From: Bretschneidera sinensis | Taxonomy: Eukaryota > Streptophyta > Magnoliopsida > Brassicales > Akaniaceae | Length of the DNA stretch: 64,000 nucleotides | Direction: 5' to 3' | Assembly: GCA_023935145.1 (NCBI GenBank) | Contig: CM043705.1 | Location: forward strand, 54,113,084 to 54,177,083 | Part shown: one piece after another, positions 45,355 to 57,163 of the stretch | How positions within the stretch are numbered: the stretch's first letter is position 1 | How the letters are laid out: each line of letters starts with the position of its first letter | Made by a program: the position numbers and the translations under genes | Notes under the pieces: model-generated | What the model was told of the DNA's origin: nothing | Database searches by the model: none | The model's input: the letters and a program-made list of their open reading frames with translations, nothing else

Positions 45355-46300
45355 TCTGCCCGGGTTAGGAGATTTTAGGCCGAGTACATGACAAGTAGCT
45401 CATGTGCTCGGACTTGGATACTTTAGGCCGAGCATTTGACAAGCAGCTCATATACTCGGACTTGGAGATTTTTGGGTGGAACATATGATAAGTAGCTCAT
45501 ATGCTCGGACTTGGAGACTTTGGGCCGAGTATATGACAAGCAGCTCATATGCTCGGACTTGGAGATTTTTTGACCTACATATGACAAGCAGCTCATATGC
45601 TCGGACTTGAAGACTTTGAGCCGAGCATATGACAAGCAGCTCATATGCTCGGACTTGAAGACTTTGAGTCGAGCATATGACAAACAACTCATATGCTCGA
45701 ACTTGGAGATTTTGGGTCGAGCATATGACAAGCAGCTCATATGCTCAGACTTGGAGATTTTTGGGCCGAACATATGACAAACAACTTATATGCTCGAACT
45801 TGGAGACTTTAGGTTGAGCATATGACAAGCAGCTCATATGCTCAGACTTGAAGACTTTGGACCGAGCATATGATAAACAGCTCATATGCTCAGACTTAAA
45901 GACTTTAGGCCGAGCATATGACAAGCAGCTCATATGCTCGAACTTGGAGATTTTTTGGCCGAGCAAATGACAAACAGCTCATATGCTCGAACTTGGAGAC
46001 TTTGGGCCGAGCATATGACAAGTAGCTCACATGCTTGGACTTCAAGATTTTAGGTCGAGTATATGACAAGCAGCTCACATACTCAGATTTGGAGATTTTT
46101 GGACCGAGCATATAACAAGCAGCTCATATACTCGAACTTGGAGACTTTAGGCCAATCATATGATAAATAGCTCATATGCTCGGACTTGGAGATTTTTGGG
46201 CCAAGCATATGATAAGTAGCTCATATGCTCAGACTTGGAGACTTTGGGCCGAGTATATGACAAGCAGCTCACATGCTCGGACTTGGAAACTTTGGGACAA
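45355..46300. repeat. 19-copy tandem repeat with palindromic unit
   Basis: Unit of about 48-50 bp. Each copy contains GAGCATATGA, an ACAAGCAG spacer and CTCATATGCTCGG, an inverted repeat able to form a hairpin, then ACTTGGAGACTTTGGGC. About 19 copies by counting the CATATGCTCG motif. Long ORFs on the - strand (Ser/Glu/His/Met repeats) are by-products of the repeat, not genes. Tandem arrays between pol and the 3' LTR are known in Tat/Ogre elements. Confidence 0.9.
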
Positions 46301-46359
46301 ACAGTCCATATTTGGAGTTCTTGGTGGGCTTTTGGGCTTCACTTTTTGAGTTTTTCTTT

Positions 46360-46545
46360 TTAAGGGCTTTTTCTTTATAGGCCTCACTAGGCTTTTTGTC
46401 TCTGGGCTTTTTCTCTCCGGGCCACTTAGGGCCTTTTCTCGCTGAGCTGCTTAGGGTCTTTTCTTCTTGGGTCGCTTAGGACCTTTTCTTCTTGGGCCTC
46501 TAGGGTTTTTTCTTTTTGGGCCCTTTAGGGTTTTCTCTTTTTATG
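46360..46545. repeat. second tandem repeat, about 32-bp unit
   Basis: Degenerate units such as GGGCCACTTAGGGCCTTTTC, GGTCGCTTAGGACCTTTTCT and GGGCCCTTTAGGGTTTTCTC follow one another five to six times with T-rich spacers. It lies between the long array and the antisense gene promoter. Confidence 0.7.
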
Positions 46546-46690
46546 GTGTCAAAAGGCATTTAATGGGGGGAGGTGGCTACTTTTTTATGACGACGTGCAT
46601 TTATTTGATTGCCCACTTTTTGTTTAGGGGAGAGTGAACTGCGCCTAGGATTCAGGAGGTGTCGTACCTTTACAGCAGTCAGAACCTTGG

Positions 46691-46795
46691 GGGAGAACAA
46701 CGGTGTCCAAGTGACACCAAGGGTCAAATCTCTTCAACTGTAGGGACAACGGTGTCCAAGTGACACCAAGGGTCAGATCTCTTCAACTGTAGGGA
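46691..46795. repeat. direct duplication of about 53 bp before the antisense gene
   Basis: ACAACGGTGTCCAAGTGACA, then CCAAGGGTCA, then ATCTCTTCAACTGTAGGG occurs twice head to tail with one base changed. It lies 35-140 bp upstream of the TATA box and could be a doubled promoter element. Confidence 0.75.
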
Positions 46796-46827
46796 AATTA
46801 ATGCCCATCATTCATAATGCCTTTAAC

Positions 46828-46836
46828 TATATATAA
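46828..46836 (+). promoter_or_regulatory. TATA box of the Tat antisense gene
   Basis: TATATATAA on the + strand followed by GGGTGG and a pyrimidine-rich leader, about 270 bp before the ATG at 47100. It suggests that the antisense gene has its own promoter within the element. Confidence 0.6.
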
Positions 46837-47099
46837 GGGTGGTTTCTTTCTTTTTTTCTACTCACTTCACTTCTTGCTTTCTTACTTTGAGCTTTTGAGA
46901 GAAAAGGAAATTCTAAGAGCCCACAGAGTTGGTTTGGAAATTTGGAAGGAGAAGTTGGGAGGTTACTCGAAGTTAGTCGAGATTCTCAGAAGAGTTCGAA
47001 GTCGAGTGGTAATCGTTAGAGAAGTGCTTACGGCGAGGAAACCGAGGTCGTAGACACAAGTTGTGAGTAATCTTTTGGTGAGTCTTTCTACCCCTTACC

Positions 47100-49130
47100 A
47101 TGTCTAGGGTAGATAAGCCTAGGGTTAGTAGTGGCAGTGAGGACAGTGGAGATCTATCACAGGAGTTGGAGAAGGCCATAAGTGTCTCTTCTAGCGAGGA
47201 CGAATCCTCAGTGGAGGTTGTTCCTGAAGAGGGCCCAGTTGCTATGGTTCCCTTCGTCCCTGGGGAGAAGGATGAAGAAAATGATGAGAGCTCATCTTCT
47301 GATGATGAGGACGAGGCCGACTAGATGCTGGTAGAGATCAGGGGGGATATGGTGGTTGAGGAGAGAAAGCAATGGTCATACGCAGCTAACTCCATGTCCA
47401 GCATTGTAGGGAAGGAGGAACTTGAAGTCATGAGGAGGGTCTATCATATTCCAGTAGAGTTTGCCCTCAGGATAGTAGAGGGTGGGGAGAGGGTTTGTGA
47501 CGCTCTCCCAAGCCACGCACCTTATGAGCTATGTGTTTACGAGTAGCACATGAAGGCCAAGCTCAGGTTTCCCCTCCACTCTTTCTTCTACATGGTACTG
47601 AGATATTTTGGTATAGTGCTGTGCCAGTTGGTGTCTAACTCGATGCGCCTTATTATGGCCTTCATAGACGTTTGCATGGAAGTGGGCGGCCTAATGAACA
47701 TTAATGTCTTTAAGACCCACTTAAAAATAAGCAAGCATGGGCAAATTGGGTGGGTGGTAGTTAGCTCGAGGGCTAAGAGGAGAGTGCTGAAGAGAAATCC
47801 ATCCTCGATCAAGAAATGGAAGAAATCATTTTTCTTCGTTCAAAGTGCTGAAAGCTTCCAAGTCCCCCTGACCTAGAGCCTGGACTGTGCGGGCAAATGT
47901 AAGAAGCCGTACCTGCTACACCGAGAGTAAGAGACACTGAGGGTAATGCTAGCTGTGCCCTTGGACATTGAAGTTCTTTATGACAATGAAGAGTTAGCAA
48001 GGTGCGACCTCTGCCTCAGCTGCCCCGTGGCAAGTTTAGAGCACAGTAATCTTGTCGTCTACCTCTTTCCTTTTTCTTTAGTTAACTTTATTTCCTTCCT
48101 CTATATTTTGAGTTTGATATTAATGCTTTTCCCCTTTGTGCAGAGATGAAGTTGGCGGCCAATGCAAAGAAGAGGGTCAGAAAGATTACCTAGGAGAAGA
48201 AAAGGGCCTCATAAGGAAAAGACTCAGCACTGGCCCAGGATTCGAAGAAAAGGGCCCGACCATCTTCTTTTGTTCCCTTGGAGATGGAGAGTCCTCCGAG
48301 ATCTTCTCCAGAGCCAAGGGCACCTCCACCTGAGCCCTCTTAAGAGCCGTCCTCATCCAGAGGGGTTCTTGCACCCGCGGTCCCCTTCACACCTCAGTGG
48401 GCACTGAAGGTTGATGACTCAGTCTTCGCCCACCTGCAGGTAGCCCGACAGCACCTTATTATAGGGATCCCTCCTCGTGATATGTTGGAGCTCTCCCAAA
48501 ATCCTCTCGAGGAGTTATGCTCTGTAACTGATGCCCTGACCTCTCAGGTATGCAGTTTCTTTGACCGTTTTCCTTAGTTTCTTTTTTTAACTGTTTTTTT
48601 CCTAATGATAGTTTATGCATGTTTCAGTCTAGTGTGCTCCTCAATATGTGGCAAAAAAGCTAAGAAAGTGCCAGCAAAGGTTGGACGAGAGTCGTGAGCT
48701 TATCCAGGTGCTCCAAACATCCCTGGAAACGGCTGAAAAAGGCCAAGGAAGAGGCGGCCAAGGAGAGGGACTTTCTGCACTCAGCCGGGGATGCCCTCAA
48801 AGCTGAGAAGGACGCGACCCTTGCCTCAAAGCAACAGGCATGAGAAGAGGCTGCTTAGAAGGCTGTGGAAGAGCCCTTAGCTTCTTTTAAGGACTCCCAG
48901 TTTTACCGGGAGGCCTTGGTGGAGGAAGTCGGGCAGCAATTCTTTGAAGATTTTTGTGAAGCCAAGAAGAAAACTAAAGCTCTCTTCCCTGGAGTCGATT
49001 TATCTGGTCTGGAGCTGAGAACTTCAGGGGAATAGTAGGGGGCTGCTGTTTGTGCTAGGGATGCAGAGGAGACGACGAGGGATGAGTCCAGAGAGGCACT
49101 TGAGGACGAGATTCCCGTGAAGAATAGGAT
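47100..49130 (+). pseudogene. antisense gene of the Tat element (Transposase_28-like), decayed
   Basis: Exon 1 from ATG 47100 stays in one frame to about 48057 but is cut by stops at 47322, 47544, 47874 and 47928. The section with RIVEGGERVCDALP, ELCVYE, RFPLHSFFYMVLRYFGI and NSMRLIMAFIDVCME resembles the N-terminal domain catalogued as a putative gypsy-type transposon protein (Transposase_28). Exon 2 (48144-48547) starts with MKLAANAKKRVRKIT; exon 3 (48628 on) has heptad-like Ala/Glu/Lys stretches suggesting a coiled coil. Introns have GT-AG borders. It runs opposite to pol and converges on the integrase end at 49299. The role of this protein in Tat elements is not established to my knowledge. 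Confidence 0.65.
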
Positions 49131-49298
49131 AGCTTTTTTTTTTTTTTTTATCTTTTTGTATATTAGGGTCGATAGTACCCATTTTTATAACACTACTTGT
49201 TAATGAAACTTTGGTTTTCGAATTGGGTCTTTCTTATTTCTCTTACGCTTTTTATAATTTTCATATATGAGCTGGGGCAGGCTATGCCTAGAGACGGG

Positions 49299-50480
49299 TT
49301 ACTGATAGAACTTGCAGAGGTTTTCTGCATTCCAGGTGTACGGGATAGATTTACCACTTAACTCCTCAAGTTCGAGGGTGTCGGCTCGACATACCTTTTT
49401 GATCCGGTATGGGTCTTCCCAGTTTTGAACGAGGTTTCCCGTTTCCCGGGGATGAGACACTTCGATCTTTCGGAGGATGAGGTTATGTAGCCTAAAGTTT
49501 CTGTTTCAAACTCGTGAATTGTGATACGAAGCTATCCTCTGTTAGTACGCGGCCAAGCGGATTTGGGCTCTGTCTTGGGCTTCATCAATAAGGTCGACGT
49601 TCATTTGTAAGCCCTTCTCATTGTCATTTTATTTGAAGTGTTGCATGCATAACGAGGGTACCCCGATTTCAAAGGGGATGACTGCTTTCGAGCCGTATGT
49701 TATAAAGAATTGGATCTCCCCTGTTGGTGTACAAGCGGTAGTTCGATACGCCCGAAAGACTTTGGGGAGCTGGTCGGCCCATCGTTTATCTGTTTAGTCA
49801 AGTCTTCTCTTGATGCCTTGCATAAGCGTTCTATTGGTCACTTCGGCTTGGTCATTAGCTTACGGGTACCCAACGGATGAGAATCAGTACTTGATGTGGA
49901 GTTTTTCACAGAACGTCTTGAATTAGATGCTATCAAATTACTTGCCATTATCGATGATCAACACCCGAGGTATGCCAAACCGGTACACGATAGATTTCTA
50001 GACAAAGTTTCGGGTCTGATGATTCGTTATGCTAGTTAGTGGTTTCGCTTCAACCCACTTGGTAAAATAGTCGATGGCTATGATGAGATGTTTTCTTTGT
50101 CCGGAGGTTTCAGTGAAAGGGCTGAGAATGTCCATTCCCCACATGGTGAATGGGAGGGGGCTTCTGATTGAAGTGAGAGAGTTGGCCGGTTGGCAGGGCA
50201 TGGGAAAGTACTGTTGGCAGCTTTTGCATTTTTGGACCAAATCTACTGCATTTTTCTTCATTCTGGGCCAGTAATACCCCTGCTGAAGCACTTAAAAGCT
50301 AGGGCCACGCCTCCGAGGTAATTCCTACATATCCCTTCATGGATTTCCTGAAGAGCGTAGTCAGCTTCAACTGGATTAAGATACCTTAGGTAAGGCGTGG
50401 TTAGAGCCCTTTTATACAACTATCGTGGGAGATGAGCTTTCTTGCTTCATTTTTTTGCTCAGGGATTTTCCCGTCTTTCT
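49299..50480 (-). pseudogene. Tat integrase
   Basis: The open piece at 50291-49998 has the zinc-binding end (QGYYWPRMKK, CKSCQQY) and the start of the core (WGMDILSPF, IAIDYFTKWVEAKPL with the first catalytic Asp). The remainder is broken by stops and shifts down to the C-terminus, where WNAENLCKFYQ and a TAA (49301-49299) end pol. Inactive. Confidence 0.8.
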
Positions 50481-50508
50481 AGTATCGGAGGATTGGATCT
50501 ATCCATGT

Positions 50509-51166
50509 TTATTCTTCTATCACTGGAAGCACCAGAGCTTCATCAATGCTCGGGATGGTAAGGGTCTCGAGGTATACGGCTTGAGTTGGCTCGAGATGTT
50601 GAGAAAAGGCCAGCTGAACCAAAGGGTCCGCTTTAGAATTCTCGGCCTGTGAGATGTAGGTTATCCGAAACGTTTTGAACCTGGTGGCGAGCTCCTTGGC
50701 CTTTTTAAGGTACACGACGATTTTTCTCCTCAGGCCTCGAATTCGCCCGTTATTTGACCTACCACCAGTTGTGAGTCACTGTATGCATCCAAGGTTTCGA
50801 CAGCCACCGTTTTTGCCAGTTTCAGACCTGCGAGTAGGCCTTCGTATTTTGTCTCATTGTTGGAGGCTTTGAACTCAAACCTCAGGATATATTCGATGAC
50901 AAAACTATCCGAGCTGCAAAGGATAAGTCTGGCCCCACTCCCAACAGTGTTCTAGGATCCGTCCACGTGAAGGGTCCCTCATAGAGTTTACTCATCTGGT
51001 TTCAAATTTGACCCATCGTTTGGATCTATTGTAAGGGTTGTTTCGATGATGAAATCGATAAGAACCTGACCCATGACCGTCTTCTAAGGGTGATACCAGA
51101 TTTCAAACTCCCCGAGCTCCATGGACTACTTGACCATTCTCCCGGAGACATCTGGGTTGTGCAGGA
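50509..51166 (-). pseudogene. Tat RNase H region
   Basis: Motifs on the - strand: LHVDGS, NNETKYEGLLAGLKLA, YSDSQLVVGQITGEFEA and a YLKKAKELATRF, ISQAENSKADPL tail, the catalytic Asp/Glu set of RNase H. Interrupted by stops. Its upstream border at 51166 abuts the CATGT duplication of the Athila-like insertion, which separates it from RT. Confidence 0.8.
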
Positions 51167-51171
51167 CATGT
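51167..51171. repeat. 5-bp target duplication, left copy
   Basis: CATGT, identical to 60025-60029. Confidence 0.85.
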
Positions 51172-52518
51172 TGTCGGACGAAAAATATACCTAAATAAAT
51201 AAGTAAATAATCGTACTAATTTTACTTGCAAGTGTACAAGGTCAACAGTGTAGTATAGTGTGCGAAAGCAAGATCATCTCCACAGGGATTGGTAAAGTTC
51301 GGTTTTAGAATTAGTTTCTTTAAAGTAAAAAGAAATAAATAACTGTTTGAATGTGATTTGATAATAATAAAGACATAGGGCTTTGATATCCACCACTAGT
51401 CATACTTTCCCAATTGTATAATGTATCAGTGCATTTGCCTTATCATGTATACCTAATGATCGCCAACCTAAGGGCATGGTATCTACTCTTTAAGCTATTG
51501 ATTTCCCTAAGAAACAAGTTAGGCATGGTATCTACTCTAACTCTTTTCTTCCTTAAGGGATTCAACATGGTATCTGCATGAGTTGATCCTTAAAAAAGCA
51601 TAGGGGCTGTGGAAATCGACAACCACATGAGACCTAAGGTATGGTATCTACTCCCGGTTTCTCATGTTGATTAATCCAAGAATCTGGTGTGGATATCTTT
51701 TGTTACTAATGTTAGACCCAATACTCAGTCATCCAAATTGATCTAACTAACCTATCCATACCACATGCATACGTTGGCCATACACATACATATGAGGAAT
51801 TTAAATAAGCACAGACATTAATCAAGTTAAGCAACATAATAAAGGCTATTGGCAATGATTTTGTCAATGAATAAATATATGAGAAAGTATAACTAGGGCT
51901 TCAATCGAGCCCTATAAGAAAGTTAGTTACACATGCTGTCTAAAATCAACATCATATATAAACTAAGCATAAAATATAAAACCCGAAGAATACTAAGAAG
52001 ACGGGTTGTCAATCCTCTCCAAAGCCTAGAACTCTAAGCTAAGCAAAAGATTAAAGAAGTGTTCTATAAGAGGTTATTATTTGTGTGTGTTTTACAGGTG
52101 TATTTATAGGGCTTGAGTAGTCCTAGAAGGCTCATGAGTTCCTAAACTTTCCTAAAACACAAAACACTCTTATTTCCAAAATAGGGTTCTGCTGTTTTAC
52201 TGTTCACACCCATACATGTGCGCTCGATCGCATGCGTCTTGCACTCGATCGTAATGCTGCGCTCGATCCTTCATGTGTGCGAACAATCGCATGTGCACTC
52301 GATCGCATGCAACATTATAATCGATCGTACTTTGATCAGAAGCTGCTCCAGGATTTCCAGGTGTCTTCCTTTAGGTGCCAAAAGTGCTTATTTTTTCTCT
52401 AAGATCTACAAACACATGTGAAACACACAAATGAAGTAAAATGAACTAAATTAACATAACTAAGGATCTAACAAGTGTAAATAAGGGGGCTTAAATATGA
52501 ATATTTAAGCACCTATCA
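51172..52518 (-). repeat. 3' LTR of the Athila-like element
   Basis: TGTCGGACG...CACCTATCA. Followed on the + strand by CACCCCCAAACTT (complement of the polypurine tract AAGTTTGGGGGTG). Contains a CGATCG-rich cluster (52215-52330). Confidence 0.9.
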
Positions 52519-54114
52519 CACCCCCAAACTTACATATTGCCAGTCCTTTAGCAATACAAAACTAAAAACTAAAATGAAAAAAAGTAAAGCCACATAGATA
52601 AAACCAATAATCATAATGTCTACAAAAATTTTAGGTTGTCACACAAAATAATGATGCGCATTCATGAGCAAGCTTAACAGATATAAACATATCTTTGCAA
52701 TGAATAAGAGTTTTGAACACAAATCACTTTCATGAGGTAGTTTAAGACATCACAAGTTTGACTTTAGTGTGTGGTGAACTAGCACATAAAAGATTAGGTT
52801 TCTAAATAATTCTAATGTGTAGTGTTTTAATGACTTAAAATTCACCAAATTTCCTATTAGAATCAACAAAGATGGCATAAGTTTTCTTCTTTTCTTTTAT
52901 TTGTGAGATTTTTGCCAAGTTAGTTCCTTTAAGTTTCTATTTGACTCATGTAACGAGCGTTTTAACCAATGACTCCAAAACCAGATGGTTTTAGGGCATT
53001 AAATGTAAAGACACCCCTAAGGACTTACTAATTCGAGTAAAAAAGGCTACGAAACTAACTGGTCTCAATGCTACCAATCAGAATTTCCACCTTTTGACGT
53101 GACACTTACTGCTTACTGAGGCAAGAGGGCCAGTTACTCAGCGGAAAGTTCTTTTTATTGATCTTTTGAGTTAACAAAATTTTCACCTTTTGACGTGACA
53201 CTCACTACTTACTGAGGCAAGAGGGCCAGTTACTCAGTGGAAAGTTTGTTTTATTGGTCATTAGGAGCATTTTTTTTCTTTTTGAGTACTAACAATTTGT
53301 TTCTATCTTCTTATGCCAAGATGTTAGTCTAATAGGCCATTTGCTTCACAATCGAGCAAAAGAAACATACCAATCAAAATTACATGTCATACCCCACACA
53401 ATTATGTGCTAATGTGCTTGTGATCATTTAAATCAAACTCGTGAATCCTTAAATGCCTAAAAGGAGGTGATCTATGTTCAAAACTTAATTATTGGCCTAT
53501 ATGTTCAAGGTGTTAAGCTCACTTATAAAGTCAAATCATATTCTTTGTTTAGATCACCAAAAAATTTTAGAACAGAATGAACATGCATTTATTTATGAGA
53601 ATAACAACATAACAAAAAAAAGGGACATAGTGAGTGTGTGAATGTGTCCCCATACCCCTAAACTTAAATTGCACATTGTCCCCAATGTGTGAATAGCATG
53701 GAATGAGCTGACCTGGGATATGGAGAACTGATGGCTGGCATGGCTCGTAGCACGCCCCCAAACTTCAATTGGATACACTCATGCTATCCTTGAAAAAGAA
53801 AGAAAAACAAACATAAAATGGAAAACAAGTAATAATAACAGCAATAGAAAAATAAACTAAGAAATACGAATAATAAAATAAACTAATAAAAAGGATACAC
53901 TTTGGGGTGCCTCCTATGAGTGTTAAGTTTAATGTCTTCAACCAGACATGGTATCCTCTCACTACTGATCATCAGGTGGTGCAGTCGAAGAGGTACCGGG
54001 TGTTGGAGGTAGGTAATCAAGAATAATCTACAGTATAGCTTCCTGTCGGGCAAACCATGCCTCCAAACTATCCATACACTGATGCACGAGTGTGGTAGCG
54101 GCAGAGACCTCACC
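52519..54114 (-). other. 3' untranslated region of the Athila-like element
   Basis: No coding sequence. It holds the PPT at its left end and two head-to-tail copies of an about 78-bp unit (about 53086-53245: TTTTGACGTGACACT, GGCAAGAGGGCCAGTTACTC). The stretch around 53900 (GGGGTGCCTCCTATGAGTG) resembles a conserved segment often seen after the last ORF of such elements. Confidence 0.6.
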
Positions 54115-54948
54115 TCAGAAGGAGGACAGCTCAGCTAGAAAGTGTTTGGACTCTGTCGGTCCCATGTCTGTATGGTCCTCCTCTCGCACTAAGCTAATGA
54201 CAGGGGTCTCGGTCTCCATACGATCCTCTTCAACTCTCTCAGGTGCTGGGAGTCCTCGAGGCATGTGCGAGAGGCTATGTGTCCACTGAGCCTTCTCGAA
54301 GAAGGGATGCTCTCGCACTGGTCCGTCGCTGGTGGTCCCCTTAATCCCTTTCTTCTTGAGTATGTAGGAGAGTAGGAACAGGAAAGGGAGATCCCATGCA
54401 TTGGCCGTGGTGGTCTGTCGGCCATGAACGTGATCCCAAAACTTGTGCAACTGGCTCCATATAACAGCTGGAATAGAGTACCAGCGACCTCTGTGGAAGG
54501 CATATAGGGACTGTCGAAACTGGTCTCTCTGCTGTGTCTTGTGCCCCAATGGACACACATTACGCTGAAGGATAATGTCGACAAGCCAAAGTCGTGGAGG
54601 CAACTTTGACCGGTTGGCTATGTTGTTGTGTCTGTCGGCATACTGACCAGTGCACATATCCGTAATAATCTCGTCCAGAGCAAAGGAATCCGGCTGCTCC
54701 TCGATATTGGTATCCTCTGGAGGGGACTCGTCAGTGCAATGAAGAGCAGTGGCTATATCGGCACTAGTCACCTCTACGGGTGTGCCTTGGACTGAAAAAG
54801 TCAGTACTCCCGGTCTACTGCAGTCAAAGGATAGGCTCGCATAGAACTGGACTACGAGCTGGGTGTAAGTAGTCGAGCAAACCAGCTTGAAACGCCTCTT
54901 CAACCCTCGATGTCTAAATGCTTGGACAGCCCATTGAGTGGCGTCCAT
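54115..54948 (-). CDS. uninterrupted 277-codon ORF, plant transposon protein-like (PF20167-type)
   Basis: Starts at ATG 54948 (MDATQWAVQAF) and ends at the stop 54117-54115, the only long intact frame of the nest. It contains RFKLVCSTTYTQLVVQFYAS, VEVTSADIATAL, LWLVDIILQRNVCPLGHKT and YILKKKGIKG, a layout resembling the putative plant transposon protein family (Pfam Transposase_32, PF20167) by memory. The C-terminal about 60 residues are acidic. No signal peptide or membrane helix is evident. It occupies the position of the extra (sometimes called env-like) ORF between pol and 3' LTR. Function unknown. Intactness in an element with decayed gag may be chance or recent constraint. Confidence 0.7.
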   Translation of the reverse strand: MDATQWAVQAFRHRGLKRRFKLVCSTTYTQLVVQFYASLSFDCSRPGVLTFSVQGTPVEVTSADIATALHCTDESPPEDTNIEEQPDSFALDEIITDMCTGQYADRHNNIANRSKLPPRLWLVDIILQRNVCPLGHKTQQRDQFRQSLYAFHRGRWYSIPAVIWSQLHKFWDHVHGRQTTTANAWDLPFLFLLSYILKKKGIKGTTSDGPVREHPFFEKAQWTHSLSHMPRGLPAPERVEEDRMETETPVISLVREEDHTDMGPTESKHFLAELSSF

Positions 54949-55865
54949 GTGCTTAAATACGTCATCAATGGCAAAGGCGATCTCGAATAAGAGCTCTCAT
55001 TACTCAATGCTGGACGGGGATGACGAAGCGCGGCTGTTTGATGCACCAGAGTTGGAAATAGATGGTTTGGACATGCTGCTATTAGGTTCTGCCTAATTTG
55101 CGATCGATCTTAAATTGGTGCGCTCGATCGCGCACTGGACTATGTGCTCTATCGCAACAGCCGTGCACTCGATCGCACATGATCAGGCGTTTCCTCGAAT
55201 AAGTGGTGTGCAACAGAGGACCAACCTCTGGTCTTGAGGATTTGAATTCGTTCCTAACCTCCTGCAAGCATAAAAGTAACATCCAATCACACACATAATA
55301 ATTTTTACTTACTGAAAGTGTAAATAAAGCATTAAAAATTCATGTGTGTGAACGAAAAGGAGTGCCTTGTGGATGGATAGAATATATAACGGGGGAGGTT
55401 GTATGTGGCGGTAATGGTTGGTGACGGTGGATGGTGATGGTGGATGACAGTAGTGATGGTGGATGACAGTGGTGATAAGGAGTGGTGGCAGAGTGCGAGT
55501 GAGTGAGCTGAGTGAAATGATAGGTGGGTTGTAATAGGGGGGTGCGAGTGAACAGTGAAGAGAGTGAGTGAGTGTGAGTAAAAATTTTCAGACTTATAAC
55601 TAAACCGTCTGCCACGAGTGCGCTCGAGCATATTGACAAGCGTGCTCGATCGCACGCTTACGGTCGATTGCATTGAATGGTGTGATTGATCGCACGCAGT
55701 GTGCATGGGCATAAATGAAAACTTACCTTAGCTGAAAAATGACAAGTTTGGAACGACACACCCTTACCATGTGTTAATGGCCTCAGTACCACTAACCTCA
55801 GTAGAGACGCTTGAGCTACATGATCGGCAAATGTGAAATATCTCAAGCTTTCTCTTGATACAATG
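54949..55865 (-). other. spacer in place of pol
   Basis: Between protease and the downstream ORF, where RT, RNase H and integrase would be expected. Contains two CGATCG-rich clusters (55093-55175 and 55618-55705) and a GGTGATGG-type simple repeat (55405-55500). ORFs drawn here are low complexity (Ser/His/Thr) and not credible. Confidence 0.6.
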
Positions 55866-56890
55866 CTACTCCCGTTGAAGGGGGCACTTACAGCCCATAT
55901 CAGGTGGTTCAAGTGCCCTTAATAGTTGCTTCATTTCCACGTTTGATTCCTGGTCAATAAAGTAAGGAAAAGTAGTATTAGTATTTGCAGGAGGGTCAAT
56001 TTGAAGAGCATACTTACTTGAAGGCTGTGGTGTATTCTTGAAGAGGTGTGCAGCTGTACTGACATCTTTAATCACATTGTCCTCCTTGTGCCTAATCTCC
56101 ACTCTTATGTCCTCGTGGTTGGGGATGGTCTCCAATGTAATGGTGTGATGGGCCTGAGAAGCTTTCTCAACAACACTTTGCATGAAGCTCACATTAGAAT
56201 ATTCATTATCATTATTGGTTGATTTTAATGTATTGAATATTTTAAATTCTATCTCCTCATCATTTACCCTCATTGTGACAATACCCTTTTTTACACTAAT
56301 ATTAGTGTCAGCAGTTATCATAAAGGGACGTCCTAGGATGATGGGGAGAGGCAATGCAGAGTACATTCTTCCATATCTAATACTATAAAATCAGCAGGTA
56401 TAATGAATTTTCCTACTCTTACTAACACGTCCTTAAGGATACCTCTTGGTTGTTTGAAGCTTCTGTCAGCTAATTGCAAAGTGATGGAGGTTGGTTGAAG
56501 CTCCCCCAAACCTAGTGTCTCGTATACACTGTATGGTAGCAGGTTGACACTCGCTTCTAGATCCAATAGTGCATGCTCGAACAGCTGGTCACCTAGCCTG
56601 CAAGGAATAGTAAAACTACCTGGATCTTTCAGTTTAGGTGGTAAATTTCTTAAAAGCACAACACTTACCTCTTCAGTTAAGGCAACCGTCTCATGTTCCT
56701 AAAACCTCTTTTTGTTAGTGCAATAATCTTTCAGAAATTTAGTATATGCAGGAATTTGTTTAATGGCATCTAACAAAGGAATATTAATCTCTACCTTTTT
56801 TAAGGTTTCAAAAATGTCAATCAATTTGGTATCTTTCTTAAGTTTCACCAACCTTTGAGGAAATGGTGGGGGTGTATTTACCTTTTCCAT
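55866..56890 (-). pseudogene. Athila-like protease region
   Basis: A linker piece (56890-56699: PPPFPQRLVKLKKDTK, INIPLLDAIKQIPAYTKFLK) typical of Athila polyproteins is followed by protease: ALLDLEASVNLLPYSVY, where DLGAS is expected (the Gly is Glu here), then PLPIILGRPFMITADT and KKGIVTMRVNDEE. The frame shifts between 56333 and 56366. After EPPDMGCKC the similarity ends where RT should begin. Confidence 0.75.
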
Positions 56891-57163
56891 CTCACTTACT
56901 TTAGAGGTGGATGCTTTCTTAGGAAATGCTCATGCAGGCTCTTCGATGCCTATGATCTTTCCACTTCTCAGGGTTGTCACAGCATTTAGTTGTTGATGCC
57001 CCCCAGGGTTAGGTAGTGTTTGAGCTGGGAGCTCTCCTTGCTTTCTGCCACTAAGCTCTTTAGCTAGTTGTCCCATTTTTACCTCTAATCTTTGAATTGC
57101 TTGCTCATGTTTTGCAGTGGTTTGTCTTTGCTAAGTCATAAACTGTTCTTGTGACGTCATCAA

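Noticed and set aside
45423..46111. Long - strand ORFs made of repeats of a Ser-Glu-His-Met-Ser-Cys-Leu motif
   Set aside because: They are translations of the 49-bp tandem repeat; a unit near a multiple of three keeps the frame open. No start context or family.
45355..46300. CRISPR-like regular repeat
   Set aside because: Units are contiguous with no unique spacers and lie in a plant retrotransposon; it is a tandem repeat.
55332..55712. Ser/His/Thr-rich - strand ORFs
   Set aside because: Low-complexity translation of GGTGATGG and GAGTGAG simple repeats in the spacer of the Athila-like element.
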